A stretch of 64,000 nucleotides of DNA from Hoeflea_A sp039025395 (lineage in GTDB: Bacteria > Pseudomonadota > Alphaproteobacteria > Rhizobiales > Rhizobiaceae), in the NCBI GenBank assembly GCA_039025395.1, contig JBCCOK010000030.1, positions 1 to 64,000 on the forward strand, written 5' to 3'. The translations under genes and the position numbers were made by a program. Below are positions 26,917-36,606 of this stretch, piece by piece (position 1 is the stretch's first letter; each line of letters opens with the position of its first letter). The notes beneath the pieces were generated by a model that saw only the letters and a program-made list of their open reading frames with translations, did no database searches and was not told the origin of the DNA.

Positions 26917-28812
26917 CTATCCTGCACGCCGCAAGGGTGCGCCGCCGCCAAGCTCTTCTTCAAAAAGTGATGCCAACTGCTCCGTCATCGCGCCTGCCAG
27001 TTCTTCGGCATCGACAATCGTTACCGCGCGGCGGTAATAACGGGTCACGTCATGGCCAATCCCGATGGCGAGGAGCTCAACAGGCGAACGCGTTTCAATC
27101 TCTTCGATAACGGCGCGCAGATGCCGTTCAAGATAGTTGCCCGGATTGACCGACAGCGTCGAATCGTCGACCGGGGCACCATCGGAAATCATCATCAGGA
27201 TGCGGCGCTGCTCTGAGCGTCCGAGCAGACGGTTGTGCGCCCAGATGAGCGCTTCTCCGTCGATGTTTTCCTTTAACAGCCCCTCGCGCATCATCAGCCC
27301 GAGATTCCGGCGCGAACGCCGCCATGGCGCATCGGCGGATTTGTAAATGATATGTCTCAAGTCATTGAGACGGCCGGGCGTTGCCGGTTTTCCGGCACCG
27401 AGCCATTTCTCCCGTGCCTGACCACCCTTCCAGGCCTTGGTGGTAAAGCCGAGGATTTCCACCTTGACGCCGCAGCGCTCGAGCGTGCGGGCAAGGATGT
27501 CGGCGCATGTCGCAGCAACGGTAATCGGCCGGCCCCGCATCGAGCCGGAATTGTCGATCAAAAGGGTTACGACAGTGTCGCGGAAATTCGTATCGCGCTC
27601 CATCTTGAAGGAGAGCGGCTGCATCGGATCGATGACAAGGCGCACCAGCCGCGCCGCATCCAGATAGCCCTCCTCAAGGTCGAACTCCCAGGCCCTGTTC
27701 TGCTGTGCCATCAGCCGCCGCTGCAGACGGTTGGCGAGCCGGCCGACCACGCCCTGTAGATTGGCCAGTTGCTTGTCGAGAAAAGCGCGCAACCTTTCGA
27801 GTTCGGCCTCTTCGCAGAGATCTTCCGCGGCAACAGTCTCATCGAATTCCATCGTGTAGACGCCGTAGTCGACCTTTTTTTCCAGATCGTCGAAGGGCAT
27901 ATTCGGGCGCCGCGTTTCTCCGGGCGTATCGGCGTCATTGTCGTCGTCGTCGGAGATATCCTCATCCGACAGTTCTGCGCCGTCCATCTCGCCGTCTTCC
28001 ATCTGGTCGTCGGCGGCGTCATTTTCCTCCGCAGGCGCCGAGTCGGAACCGCCTTCTTCGTCCGAACTCTGGTCGTTCTCCTCCTCAGAACGCGGCTGAT
28101 CGTCGTCGTTGGTGCTGTCCTGTTGATCCTGCTGATCCGGATCCTCGCCAAACTCTTCCGCCACATCCATATGGGCCAGCATGTCGCGCACCAGCCGGGC
28201 GAATTTCTTCTGGTCCTCGACCACCTCGCCGATATGTTCGAGATCGGACCCGGCTTTCTCCTCGATCCACTCCCGCCACAGCTCCAGGAGCGGTCCGGCG
28301 TTTTCTGGCGCATTCTTTCCGGTCAGCCTTTCGCGCACCATCAGCGACAATGCCTCATGCAGCGGCGCTTGCGATCGGTCGGTTATGTTGCGGAAACCGC
28401 GTTTGGCGTAGCGGTCTGAAAGCACCGCCGTCAGATTGTCGGCGACGCCGGCCATACGGTTTGCGCCGATAGCCTCGATGCGCGCCTGTTCGACCGCGTC
28501 GAAGATTTCGCGTGCATCATCGCCCTGCGGAGACATTGCCGCATGTATCGCCGGCTCATGACACGCTTTGCGCAGCGCAAGCGAATCGCCAATCCCCCGC
28601 GTAACCTCGACATCCGAACGGCTTGGCCGCTTGGGAAGATCCGGAATACGGGCGCGTTCGCCGGAAAGGCCCGGCCGGTCATTGGCGTAGACCACTTCCA
28701 GTTCGCGATCGTTGGCAATTGAGCGTACGCAACCGGCAAGCGCACGCCGGAAGGGTTCGCAGTCTACCGCAGAACGGGATGCTGCTCTTGAATTGTCGCC
28801 GCGGCCCGCCAT
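26917..28812 (-). CDS. cobT: Aerobic cobaltochelatase subunit CobT
   Basis: 631 residues. With CobS and CobN it inserts cobalt into hydrogenobyrinic acid a,c-diamide during aerobic cobalamin synthesis. The middle (about 225-310) is a strongly acidic, disordered linker rich in Asp/Glu/Gln. The C-terminal VWA domain has the MIDAS motif DNSGSM at about 427-432. It starts 6 bp after the cobS stop. cobN is not in the window. Confidence 0.95.
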   Translation of the reverse strand: MAGRGDNSRAASRSAVDCEPFRRALAGCVRSIANDRELEVVYANDRPGLSGERARIPDLPKRPSRSDVEVTRGIGDSLALRKACHEPAIHAAMSPQGDDAREIFDAVEQARIEAIGANRMAGVADNLTAVLSDRYAKRGFRNITDRSQAPLHEALSLMVRERLTGKNAPENAGPLLELWREWIEEKAGSDLEHIGEVVEDQKKFARLVRDMLAHMDVAEEFGEDPDQQDQQDSTNDDDQPRSEEENDQSSDEEGGSDSAPAEENDAADDQMEDGEMDGAELSDEDISDDDDNDADTPGETRRPNMPFDDLEKKVDYGVYTMEFDETVAAEDLCEEAELERLRAFLDKQLANLQGVVGRLANRLQRRLMAQQNRAWEFDLEEGYLDAARLVRLVIDPMQPLSFKMERDTNFRDTVVTLLIDNSGSMRGRPITVAATCADILARTLERCGVKVEILGFTTKAWKGGQAREKWLGAGKPATPGRLNDLRHIIYKSADAPWRRSRRNLGLMMREGLLKENIDGEALIWAHNRLLGRSEQRRILMMISDGAPVDDSTLSVNPGNYLERHLRAVIEEIETRSPVELLAIGIGHDVTRYYRRAVTIVDAEELAGAMTEQLASLFEEELGGGAPLRRAG

Positions 28813-28818
28813 GTCCGG

Positions 28819-29811
28819 TCAGCTGTCCAATACGATGTTTGCGGCACTTTCCTTCAGCTCTTCGCCAAAGGCGCGCTGATATTGCTCCGCCACCAGCGCC
28901 CGCTCCAGCTCGTCGCATTTGTTGAGAAATGTCAGTCGAAAAGCAAAAGCGAGATCGCCGAAAATCTCGGCGTTCTCCGCCCACGTAATCACCGTGCGCG
29001 GGCTCATCACGGTCGAAAGATCGCCGTTGACAAAAGCAGCACGGGTCATGTCGGCCACGCGAACCATTTTGGACACGGCATCGCGGCCGGCCTCGTCATC
29101 GAAGCTTTTGACCTTGGCAAGCACGATGTTCACCTCGTTATCGTGCGGCAGATAGTTCAGTGTCGTCACAATAGACCAGCGGTCCATCTGTGCCTGGTTG
29201 ATCTGCTGCGTCCCGTGATAAAGGCCGGTTGTATCGCCAAGGCCGACCGTGTTGGCCGTGGCAAAAAGCCGGAACGCAGGATGCGGCCGTATGACCCGGC
29301 TTTGGTCGAGCAGCGTCAGGCGGCCCGATGATTCCAGAACCCGCTGAATGACAAACATGACGTCCGGGCGGCCGGCATCGTATTCGTCGAACACGAGGGC
29401 CACATTGTGCTGATAGGCCCATGGGAGAATACCGTCCTTGAACTCAGTCACCTGCTGGCCGTCCTGCAGCACGATCGCGTCCTTGCCGACAAGGTCGATA
29501 CGGCTGACATGGCTGTCGAGATTGATGCGAACGCAGGGCCAGTTGAGACGCGCAGCAACCTGCTCGATATGGGTTGATTTGCCTGTTCCATGATAGCCCG
29601 CGACCATGACCCGGCGATTATGCGCGAACCCGGCCAGGATCGCCCGGGTCGTTTCCTGGTCAAACAGGTAGTCAGGATCAAGGTCCGGGACATAGGCATC
29701 GGCCTGGGAATAGGCCGGAACCTGCATATCACTGTCGATATCAAACGCGTCACGAACCGCAACGGTCGTGTCCGGCAAGTTGGAAATATCAAGATCAATC
29801 TTGTTCATCAT
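28819..29811 (-). CDS. cobS: Aerobic cobaltochelatase subunit CobS
   Basis: 330 residues, an AAA+ ATPase. Walker A is GYHGTGKST at about residues 73-81 and Walker B is VALVFDEYDAG at about 138-148. Forms the ATPase ring with CobT for the CobN chelatase. The N-terminus (NLPDTTVAVRDAFDID) matches CobS closely. First of the cobS-cobT pair, 84 bp after the DnaJ-like gene. Confidence 0.95.
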   Translation of the reverse strand: MMNKIDLDISNLPDTTVAVRDAFDIDSDMQVPAYSQADAYVPDLDPDYLFDQETTRAILAGFAHNRRVMVAGYHGTGKSTHIEQVAARLNWPCVRINLDSHVSRIDLVGKDAIVLQDGQQVTEFKDGILPWAYQHNVALVFDEYDAGRPDVMFVIQRVLESSGRLTLLDQSRVIRPHPAFRLFATANTVGLGDTTGLYHGTQQINQAQMDRWSIVTTLNYLPHDNEVNIVLAKVKSFDDEAGRDAVSKMVRVADMTRAAFVNGDLSTVMSPRTVITWAENAEIFGDLAFAFRLTFLNKCDELERALVAEQYQRAFGEELKESAANIVLDS

Positions 29812-29895
29812 GTCTCCAACGCGACCATCCTTCTGCGGCCGTCTTACGCTTCACTGTAAGCTGATTGTTCGTGATTGTGCATTGTCAGGGATGAT

Positions 29896-30531
29896 CTAGC
29901 AGAAACCGGCCTGTTTTAACAATTGGTAGGCTTGAATCACTTCGCGAAACCTTTCTTCCGAACCGCGATCGCCGCCATTGGCATCCGGATGGTGCTGTTT
30001 GACGAGCTCTTTGTAGCGGGTCTTTATATCGTCCGACGATGCATTCGCGGCAAGGCCCATCGTATCGAGTGCCTTTGCCTCCAGTGTCTTGAGCTTCCGC
30101 TTGCGCGGTTGCGCGCGCCGGCCGTTGCGCTCCTCGAACAAACGGAAGGGATCGCGCATATTGGCGTAGGATGCGGCACTGCCCGAACGCGCCTGTGACT
30201 GCTGCGGATTGGCCTTCGCCGTTCCGGATTTGTTGACGCCGACTGTCCAGGTCGGCCGGTGTCCGGTGAGCGCCTCTTTCTGGTACCGAGCGATTTCTGC
30301 ATCGGACAGACCGGAAAAATAATTATAGCCTTTGTTGTATTCACGCACATGCTCGGCGCAGAAGAGGAAATATTTGCCCTCCGCGTCGCGGCCCACCGGG
30401 GCACGAAACTCGCCCTTCTTATTGCAGCCATCCCATTGGCAGACCGGCGCGTCCTGCTTTTGCTTCGCGCCGCCTTTGCCTTTTCGTTTTGACGAACGAA
30501 TGCTGTCAAAATATTTCGAATCAAGTTTCAT
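29896..30531 (-). CDS. J-domain (DnaJ-like) protein linked to cobS
   Basis: 211 residues from the ATG at 30531. The C-terminal J-domain carries the HPD motif (HHPDANGG) at about 181-188. The N-terminal part has cysteines in CQWDGCNKKGEF and FCAEHV that may form a zinc site. J-domain proteins recruit DnaK. The gene is regularly found next to cobS in rhizobia; whether it serves cobaltochelatase is not known. Divergent from bolA. Confidence 0.88.
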   Translation of the reverse strand: MKLDSKYFDSIRSSKRKGKGGAKQKQDAPVCQWDGCNKKGEFRAPVGRDAEGKYFLFCAEHVREYNKGYNYFSGLSDAEIARYQKEALTGHRPTWTVGVNKSGTAKANPQQSQARSGSAASYANMRDPFRLFEERNGRRAQPRKRKLKTLEAKALDTMGLAANASSDDIKTRYKELVKQHHPDANGGDRGSEERFREVIQAYQLLKQAGFC

Positions 30532-30685
30532 ATGCTCAATGACGACAGATGCAGAGACTACAAACAGGTGCAAACAAGATTTGACTTGCTGCAATTGACG
30601 CTATTATCGGACATAGCCCGAACAGATATTGGCCCTTTCGCCCCGTGACGAACAAGGCGCATTAACATAGCAGGAATGAGCCCTC

Positions 30686-30982
30686 ATGACAGAAGAAATC
30701 GGTCCAATTGCGAAGCGCATCACAAAAAAACTTGATGATGCATTCTCACCCGACCGCCTTGACGTCATCGACGAGAGCGGTCTCCACGCCGGTCACCAGG
30801 AACAGTTCGACGGTAGCGGCGAAACGCATTTCAGAATCCGTATCATGTCCGCCCGCTTTGATGGCATGTCGCGCATTGCCCGGCACCGCGCCGTCAACGA
30901 TCTGCTGAGCGAAGAACTCGCTTCTGGAGTCCATGCCCTTGCCATTGAACCGGCGGCACCCGGCGAAGCGGTGCGCTGGTAG
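30686..30982 (+). CDS. BolA-family protein
   Basis: 98 residues. The BolA core SGLHAGH, then GETHFRIRIMSARFDGMSRIARHRAV, ends with VHALAIEP. BolA proteins pair with monothiol glutaredoxins in iron-sulfur cluster trafficking and regulation. No glutaredoxin gene is nearby. Convergent with the CorC-like gene, 26 bp apart. Confidence 0.92.
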   Translation: MTEEIGPIAKRITKKLDDAFSPDRLDVIDESGLHAGHQEQFDGSGETHFRIRIMSARFDGMSRIARHRAVNDLLSEELASGVHALAIEPAAPGEAVRW

Positions 30983-31008
30983 GCAACACGACCAGAGGCG
31001 AGATTCGA

Positions 31009-32283
31009 TTAGCCTCCCTGAGCCGCTACCGGCCGGACCCTCAATTGGGTGATACGGTTCTTTACCCTTTTTAAGACAACGAAACGCATGCCGTGATAGG
31101 TAAAGGCTTGCCGCTCCTCCGGTATGATCTGCGATTCGTGTATGACGAGGCCCGCAACCGTCGTTGCCTCCTCATCGGGCAGATCCCAGTCCATCACCCG
31201 GTTAAGGTCGCGAATCGGGACGCTGCCCTCGACAACGACGGAACCGTCCGCTTCCTGATGTACGCCCTGAATGTCGATATCGTGTTCATCGGCAATATCG
31301 CCGACGATCTCTTCGAGAATATCCTCAAGGGTTACCAGCCCTTCCACTTCACCGTATTCGTCCACGACAATGGCAATATGTGCCTTGCGGCGCAGAAACG
31401 CATTCAGCTGATCTTTCAGGTTGGTGGTATCCGGTACAAACCAGGGCTTTTGCGCGGTTTTGACAATATCGATCTTCTGTCCGTCGCCGCCGCCCGCCAA
31501 GGCGCGGAGCACATCCTTGGCGTGAATGACGCCGATAATGTTGTCCGTTTCGCCCCGCCAAACGGGCATCCTGGTAAACGGGCTCTCGAGGATCTGGCGG
31601 ACCGCGTTCTCCGACGATTCGTCGGCATTGATCATCCGCATGCTGGTGCGGTGCACCATGATGTCGGAGACTTCCAGTTCGCCAAGGTCAAGCACACCGC
31701 CCAAACGGTCGCGATCGGCCTTGATCACCGAGCCCTCGCGATGCAGCAGCGCAACGGCGCCGCGCAGTTCCTCATGGCCTGAAAGCATCGAGCTCTCCAT
31801 CGAAAGCGTCACGCCAAGAAAACCGAGCAGCCGGCGTACAATCGCATTGACGCCCGTAGAGAGAGGTCCGACAACAAGGACAAAGATACGCACGACGGGC
31901 GCAACGGTCATGGCAAAGCGGTCGGTTGAAGAAATGGCCCAGCTCTTGGGCAGCACCTCCGCAAAGATTACCAGCAACACTGTCATGGCCAGCGTCGCAT
32001 AGGCCACGCCCGCCTCGCCGAACAGGCCGAGAAAGACGCTGGTCGCCAAAGACGATGCCAATATGTTGACGAGGTTGTTGCCGATCAGAAGCGCTCCGAT
32101 CAGCCGGTCCCGGCGTTCGATCAGGCGCGCCACGATTCCGGCACTGCTTTGGCCCTGCGATTCAAGCTGGTGCATGCGGGCCCGTGAAGCGGCTGTCAGT
32201 GCGGTTTCCGAGCCGGAGAAGAATCCGGAAACGGCAATGAGACAGAGCACAATGAGGATTACCAGCCAGTAGTCGGCGATCAT
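31009..32283 (-). CDS. CorC/HlyC-family membrane protein (CNNM + CBS pair)
   Basis: 424 residues. The N-terminal membrane domain has three or four segments (about 1-190, beginning with FFSGSETALTAASRAR). Two CBS motifs (about 205-330, including MVHRTSMRMI and VDEYGEVEGLVTLEDILEEIVGDI) and a CorC/HlyC C-terminal domain follow. Probably a magnesium/cobalt efflux-type transporter; the name hemolysin is historical. Its ATG overlaps the aroB stop by 4 bp, so it belongs to the aroK-aroB operon. Confidence 0.88.
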   Translation of the reverse strand: MIADYWLVILIVLCLIAVSGFFSGSETALTAASRARMHQLESQGQSSAGIVARLIERRDRLIGALLIGNNLVNILASSLATSVFLGLFGEAGVAYATLAMTVLLVIFAEVLPKSWAISSTDRFAMTVAPVVRIFVLVVGPLSTGVNAIVRRLLGFLGVTLSMESSMLSGHEELRGAVALLHREGSVIKADRDRLGGVLDLGELEVSDIMVHRTSMRMINADESSENAVRQILESPFTRMPVWRGETDNIIGVIHAKDVLRALAGGGDGQKIDIVKTAQKPWFVPDTTNLKDQLNAFLRRKAHIAIVVDEYGEVEGLVTLEDILEEIVGDIADEHDIDIQGVHQEADGSVVVEGSVPIRDLNRVMDWDLPDEEATTVAGLVIHESQIIPEERQAFTYHGMRFVVLKRVKNRITQLRVRPVAAQGG

Positions 32284-33413
32284 TGGTCGTATTTTTCCTT
32301 CAGAAAACCAAGCACTTCGGAAGGCGGTACGTCATTGGCTATGAAAGCCTGGCCGATACCGCGCGTCAGGATGAATGTCAGGTTGCCCCGCTTTACTTTC
32401 TTGTCCTGAGAAATGTGCTGCATCAGTATATCGGGTGTGGGGCGCTCACCGTCAATATCGCCCAGACGCGTCGGCAATCCGACAGCTCGCAGATGCGCGG
32501 CGACGCGGTCTGCGTCGTCCGGGCTGGCAAGGTTCATCCGCGCCGAAAACTCATGCGCCATGACCATACCGATCGCGACCCCTTCGCCGTGTATGAGTCG
32601 TGTGCCGTCATAACCGGTTGCCGCTTCAAGCGCATGGCCGAACGTATGGCCAAGATTGAGAAGGGCGCGGGCCCCGCCTTCAAACTCATCCGCTGCAACT
32701 ACATCTGCCTTGGCTTGGCAACTTGTCGCGATGGCTTCGATGCGCGCATCGCCACCCGCAAACACCTCCTGCCACGTCTTTTCAAGCCAGCCGAAGAAGT
32801 CCGGTCGATCAATAAGGCCGTATTTGGCGACCTCCGCATAACCGGCGCGGAATTCGCGCGCCGGCAGCGTGTCGAGCACGTCTGTATCGGCAAGCACCAA
32901 CGCTGGCTGATGAAAGACGCCGATCAGGTTTTTGCCGTGCCCCGAATTGATCCCGGTCTTGCCGCCGACCGAGGAATCGACCTGCGCCAACAGGGATGTC
33001 GGAATCTGAACGAACCGCATGCCACGGCGTACAATGCCGGAGACGAAGCCGGCAAGATCGCCGATAACGCCGCCGCCGAGCGCAACCACAGCATCGCCCC
33101 TCTCCAGCCGCGCCGCGAGCACAGCCTCCGATGTCGCAACGAGATGTTCATAGCTCTTGGTCCTCTCGCCAGCCGGGAGAACGATTTCGGTGTGTTCGAC
33201 CCCCACTGCCTTCAGGCTTTCGACCAGAGCCGGCAGGTGCAAGGCAGCAACTGTTTCATCGCTGACGATGGCAGTGCGCGCACCCGGTAGCCGCAAAGCG
33301 ATCTCACGACCTGCCGCATAGATCAACCCGGGCCCGATCAGAATATCATAGGACCGCTCACCCAGTTCCACGCGGACAAGACGTGGATCGGTCTTCGCGC
33401 CGTCAGCAGCCAT
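32280..33413 (-). CDS. aroB: 3-dehydroquinate synthase
   Basis: 377 residues from the ATG at 33413. Converts DAHP to 3-dehydroquinate in the shikimate pathway, using NAD and a divalent metal. Visible family motifs are GGGVIGDLAGFVSG at about 110-123, QIPTSLLAQVDSSVGGKTGIN and the histidine metal-ligand regions NLGHTFGHALE and HGEGVAIGM. The start lies inside the end of aroK (11-bp overlap) and the stop overlaps the CorC-like gene. Confidence 0.96.
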   Translation of the reverse strand: MAADGAKTDPRLVRVELGERSYDILIGPGLIYAAGREIALRLPGARTAIVSDETVAALHLPALVESLKAVGVEHTEIVLPAGERTKSYEHLVATSEAVLAARLERGDAVVALGGGVIGDLAGFVSGIVRRGMRFVQIPTSLLAQVDSSVGGKTGINSGHGKNLIGVFHQPALVLADTDVLDTLPAREFRAGYAEVAKYGLIDRPDFFGWLEKTWQEVFAGGDARIEAIATSCQAKADVVAADEFEGGARALLNLGHTFGHALEAATGYDGTRLIHGEGVAIGMVMAHEFSARMNLASPDDADRVAAHLRAVGLPTRLGDIDGERPTPDILMQHISQDKKVKRGNLTFILTRGIGQAFIANDVPPSEVLGFLKEKYDQ

Positions 33414-34017
33414 CGGTCCTATCCCGGTTGTCTTTTTGCGCCTCGTGCCCGACCGATATGATCGCTTCAATGACCTCCGCCACGATCGTCTCCTTGGGCA
33501 CATTGCGCGACTGAATGACCATATCGGCTTGCGCATAGACCGGATAACGGCTCTCGAGCAGCGCCGAGAGCGTGCCGCGCGGATCCCTTGTTTTCAGAAG
33601 CGGGCGGTGTCCGCGTCGCTTGACGCGATCCCACAGAACGTCGAGATCGGCCTTCAACCAGAGAGACAGGCCATGGCGTTTGATATTGTCGCGCACCGTT
33701 TCCTGCATGAATGCCCCGCCACCTGTTGAAAGCACCATGGGCCCGCCGCGCAGCAGGCGACCGATAACACGTGCCTCCAGCGATCTGAACTCCGCTTCAC
33801 CGTAACTTTCAAAGAGATCCGCGATCGACATGCGCGACACTTTCTCGATCTCCTGATCGGAGTCGACAAATGGAATTTCCATGGTAGCCGCGGTCATTTT
33901 GCCGATAACGGATTTCCCGGCACCCATAAGCCCGACAAACACGATCGCCCGTTTGCCAAGGCAACTGCGCGCATCGTGAGCCCTCGGCAACGCCGAATTG
34001 CTTGCGTGCTTGTCCAT
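33403..34017 (-). CDS. aroK: Shikimate kinase
   Basis: 204 residues from the ATG at 34017; upstream codons back to 34194 are unlike the family and overlap the divergent small gene. P-loop GLMGAGKS at about 31-38, shikimate-binding DSDQEIE and STGGGAFM, and the lid region KRRGHRPLL. Phosphorylates shikimate. First gene of the aroK-aroB-CorC operon, divergent from the 48-residue membrane protein and xerD. Confidence 0.95.
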   Translation of the reverse strand: MDKHASNSALPRAHDARSCLGKRAIVFVGLMGAGKSVIGKMTAATMEIPFVDSDQEIEKVSRMSIADLFESYGEAEFRSLEARVIGRLLRGGPMVLSTGGGAFMQETVRDNIKRHGLSLWLKADLDVLWDRVKRRGHRPLLKTRDPRGTLSALLESRYPVYAQADMVIQSRNVPKETIVAEVIEAIISVGHEAQKDNRDRTDGC

Positions 34018-34192
34018 TTTGCCGGTTCCATACCCTACACTGCGGGTATCAACAAATGTCTGCGTGCCGTCAAGCAGTACGCACGCGCATCGATCCGGCT
34101 CCTTCAAGCCAACGAACACCCAAATCCGATCTTGCAACGATTCTTTGCCTCGCCCATAAAGGGCCCGACAATTCAAAGCGGTGGAATCAGGC

Positions 34193-34339
34193 ATGCCGTC
34201 CCTGATACGGTTTCTGGTGTTTTGCGCAGTAATAGTGGGCCTTGTTTACGGTGCGATGTTCGCGCTCGCAGTCTATGTCGAGCCCACACCGCGCGAGATT
34301 ACCGTTCAGGTACCGACTGAGCGGGTTAATCCGCGTTGA
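34193..34339 (+). CDS. Small single-pass membrane protein (48 aa) between aroK and xerD
   Basis: ATG at 34193, TGA at 34339, 48 codons. The N-terminus is MPSLIRFLVF, followed by one hydrophobic helix to about residue 29 and a short soluble tail with VEPTPREITVQVP. I recall similar peptides (RFL core, one helix, FVEP-REIT tail) before xerD in other rhizobia, so it looks conserved rather than random. Function unknown. It starts 175 bp from divergent aroK and ends 34 bp before xerD, so it is likely co-transcribed with xerD. Confidence 0.72.
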   Translation: MPSLIRFLVFCAVIVGLVYGAMFALAVYVEPTPREITVQVPTERVNPR

Positions 34340-34373
34340 ACGGTGCGGCCGCCAACACGCGGATTGGTACACC

Positions 34374-35327
34374 ATGGTTGATATGAGCCTCGCACATCTC
34401 GAGGCCTTCCTTGAAATGATGAGCGCAGAGCGCGGTGCCGCGGCAAACACCCTCGCCTCCTACCGCAGCGACCTCGAAGATGCCCACGCCTTTCTCCGGC
34501 GCGCCGGTTCAGGTCTTTCGGATGCAAACAGCGAGGTCTTGCGCAGCTATCTGTCGGACGTTGCGGACAGGGGCTTTGCAACGACCTCCCAGGCAAGGCG
34601 GCTTTCGGCCTTGCGCCAGTTCTACCTGTTTCTCTATGCCGAAGGCTTGCGTTCGGACGATCCGACCGGTGTTCTCGATTCACCAAAAAAACGGCTGGCA
34701 CTTCCAAAGACGCTGACGATGGAAGCCGTGACGGCCTTGCTTGACCGCGCCAGATCGGAAGCCGACGAAGCCGGAATGCGCGACAGCGAACAACTGCAGC
34801 GCCTGCGGCTTCTGACCCTGATCGAATTGCTATATGCAACGGGCATGCGCGTATCCGAGCTCGTCGGTCTGCCGGACTCGGTCGCCACGCAGGATGATCT
34901 GAGTTTCCTGATCATTCGCGGCAAGGGCAACAAGGAACGGCTGGTACCGCTTTCAGCACCGGCGCGAGAGGCCTTGAAGCGCTACCTGTCGCTGCGAAAG
35001 AAAATGAGCGAAGACGAAGATTTCCGGTTTCTTTTTCCGTCCCGCTCTGCCGCCGGGCACCTTCCACGGCAGGTTCTTGCGCGCGAATTGAAGGGCCTTG
35101 CGGCGCGGTCCGGCCTGCCAGCGCGTTCGCTTTCGCCACACGTTCTGCGCCATGCATTTGCCAGCCATCTTCTCGAGAACGGGGCGGATTTGCGCGTTGT
35201 GCAGGAGCTCCTTGGCCACAGCGACATCTCAACCACCCAGATTTATACCCATATCCTTGAAGAGCGCCTGCATCGCCTGGTCAGCGACCATCACCCCCTT
35301 GCAATTGCACACAAAAAGGGCACATAG
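34374..35327 (+). CDS. xerD: Tyrosine recombinase XerD
   Basis: 317 residues from the ATG at 34374; Met at 34383 is an alternative. Resolves chromosome dimers at dif with XerC. The catalytic residues are recognisable: Arg in YATGMRVSEL, Lys in RGKGNKER, HVLRHAFASHLL with the H-x-x-R pair, the His in LLGHSDISTTQIYTH and the Tyr nucleophile in the same block. Length and flanking accA/aroK order fit XerD rather than an integrase of a mobile element. Confidence 0.94.
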   Translation: MVDMSLAHLEAFLEMMSAERGAAANTLASYRSDLEDAHAFLRRAGSGLSDANSEVLRSYLSDVADRGFATTSQARRLSALRQFYLFLYAEGLRSDDPTGVLDSPKKRLALPKTLTMEAVTALLDRARSEADEAGMRDSEQLQRLRLLTLIELLYATGMRVSELVGLPDSVATQDDLSFLIIRGKGNKERLVPLSAPAREALKRYLSLRKKMSEDEDFRFLFPSRSAAGHLPRQVLARELKGLAARSGLPARSLSPHVLRHAFASHLLENGADLRVVQELLGHSDISTTQIYTHILEERLHRLVSDHHPLAIAHKKGT

Positions 35328-35422
35328 ATCGCACCGATTTCGGTTTTTGCTTGCCAAGCCGCGTCAAGGCACTTAGCCAGAATAGGAAGTCGGCCTGACG
35401 TTGAGCCCGAGATTGCCATAAC

Positions 35423-36376
35423 ATGCTGAATTATCTCGATTTTGAAAAACCTTTGTCCGATATCGAGGGCAAGATACACGAGTTGAAGAAGCTTGCCGGC
35501 GACGGTGAGATCATCGACGCCAGTGCTGAAATCGAGAAACTTGAAGCCCGGGCAAAGGATGTTCTGCTTGATCTGTATTCAAAGCTGACGCCCTGGCAGA
35601 AAACGCAGGTGGCGCGCCACCCGGCGCGACCGCATTTTTGCGATTATGCAGACGCGCTTTTTGAAGAATTCACACCACTGGCTGGCGACCGAAAGTTCTC
35701 CAACGATGAGGCCATCCAGGCGGGCCTCGGCCGGTTCCGCGGCCACGGCGTCGCCATCATCGGGCAGGAAAAGGGCAACGATACGAAATCGCGCATTCGT
35801 CATAACTTCGGGAGTGCGCGGCCCGAAGGCTACCGCAAGGCGGTGCGCATCCTCGAAATGGCTGACCGGTTCAAACTGCCTGTTATTACCTTGATCGACA
35901 CCTCCGGGGCTTATCCGGGCGTCGGCGCCGAGGAACGCGGCCAGGCCGAGGCGATCGCGCGATCAACGGAAATGTGCCTCAACATAAAGGTACCGATCGT
36001 TTCGGTAATCATTGGCGAGGGCGGCTCCGGCGGCGCGATCGCCATCGCAACGGGCAACCGGATCTATATGCTCGAACACGCAATCTATAGTGTTATCTCA
36101 CCGGAAGGCGCTGCATCGATCCTGTGGCGCGACGCAGCGCGCGCCAAGGACGCCGCCGCCAACATGAAGATCACCGCCCAGGATTTGAAGAATCTCGGTG
36201 TTATCGATGAAATCATTAACGAGCCGCTCGGCGGCGCTCACCGCAATCCGCAGGAGACGATCAGTGCGACCGGCGACGCAATTGCCGCCGGCCTCGCAGA
36301 ACTACAGGAACAGGACGGTGACGCCCTGCGCGCCAACCGGCGCAAGAAATTCCTCGATATGGGCCGGAACCTCTGA
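35423..36376 (+). CDS. accA: Acetyl-CoA carboxylase carboxyltransferase, alpha subunit
   Basis: 317 residues. Begins MLNYLDFEKPLSDIEGKI, as AccA does. The glycine-rich carboxyltransferase signatures TLIDTSGAYPGVGAEERGQ and IGEGGSGGAIAIA are intact. Works with AccD to carboxylate acetyl-CoA for fatty acid synthesis. Follows xerD by 95 bp. Confidence 0.97.
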   Translation: MLNYLDFEKPLSDIEGKIHELKKLAGDGEIIDASAEIEKLEARAKDVLLDLYSKLTPWQKTQVARHPARPHFCDYADALFEEFTPLAGDRKFSNDEAIQAGLGRFRGHGVAIIGQEKGNDTKSRIRHNFGSARPEGYRKAVRILEMADRFKLPVITLIDTSGAYPGVGAEERGQAEAIARSTEMCLNIKVPIVSVIIGEGGSGGAIAIATGNRIYMLEHAIYSVISPEGAASILWRDAARAKDAAANMKITAQDLKNLGVIDEIINEPLGGAHRNPQETISATGDAIAAGLAELQEQDGDALRANRRKKFLDMGRNL

Positions 36377-36606
36377 ACGGCTTTTGCATCGGCACGATCG
36401 CTCACGGAATTGAAGTTACGAATTTGTGAAGTCATGCAAATTCCTGTTGTGGTAAAGAATTCGGAAACATCTGCGTCATACTTTCGGCGAGTTAGATTGT
36501 TTCTTGTCGCGGCTGGAATTGCCGCATTGGAAACTGGTCCGGATTAACAATTCCAATACCGCCTTTGGCTGGCGGAATTGTAAAGCGTAGATTGGAAAGG
36601 GGCATC

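Noticed and set aside
25653..30685. Cobalamin riboswitch near cobS-cobT
   Set aside because: No B12 box or matching leader is visible upstream of cobS or the DnaJ-like gene.
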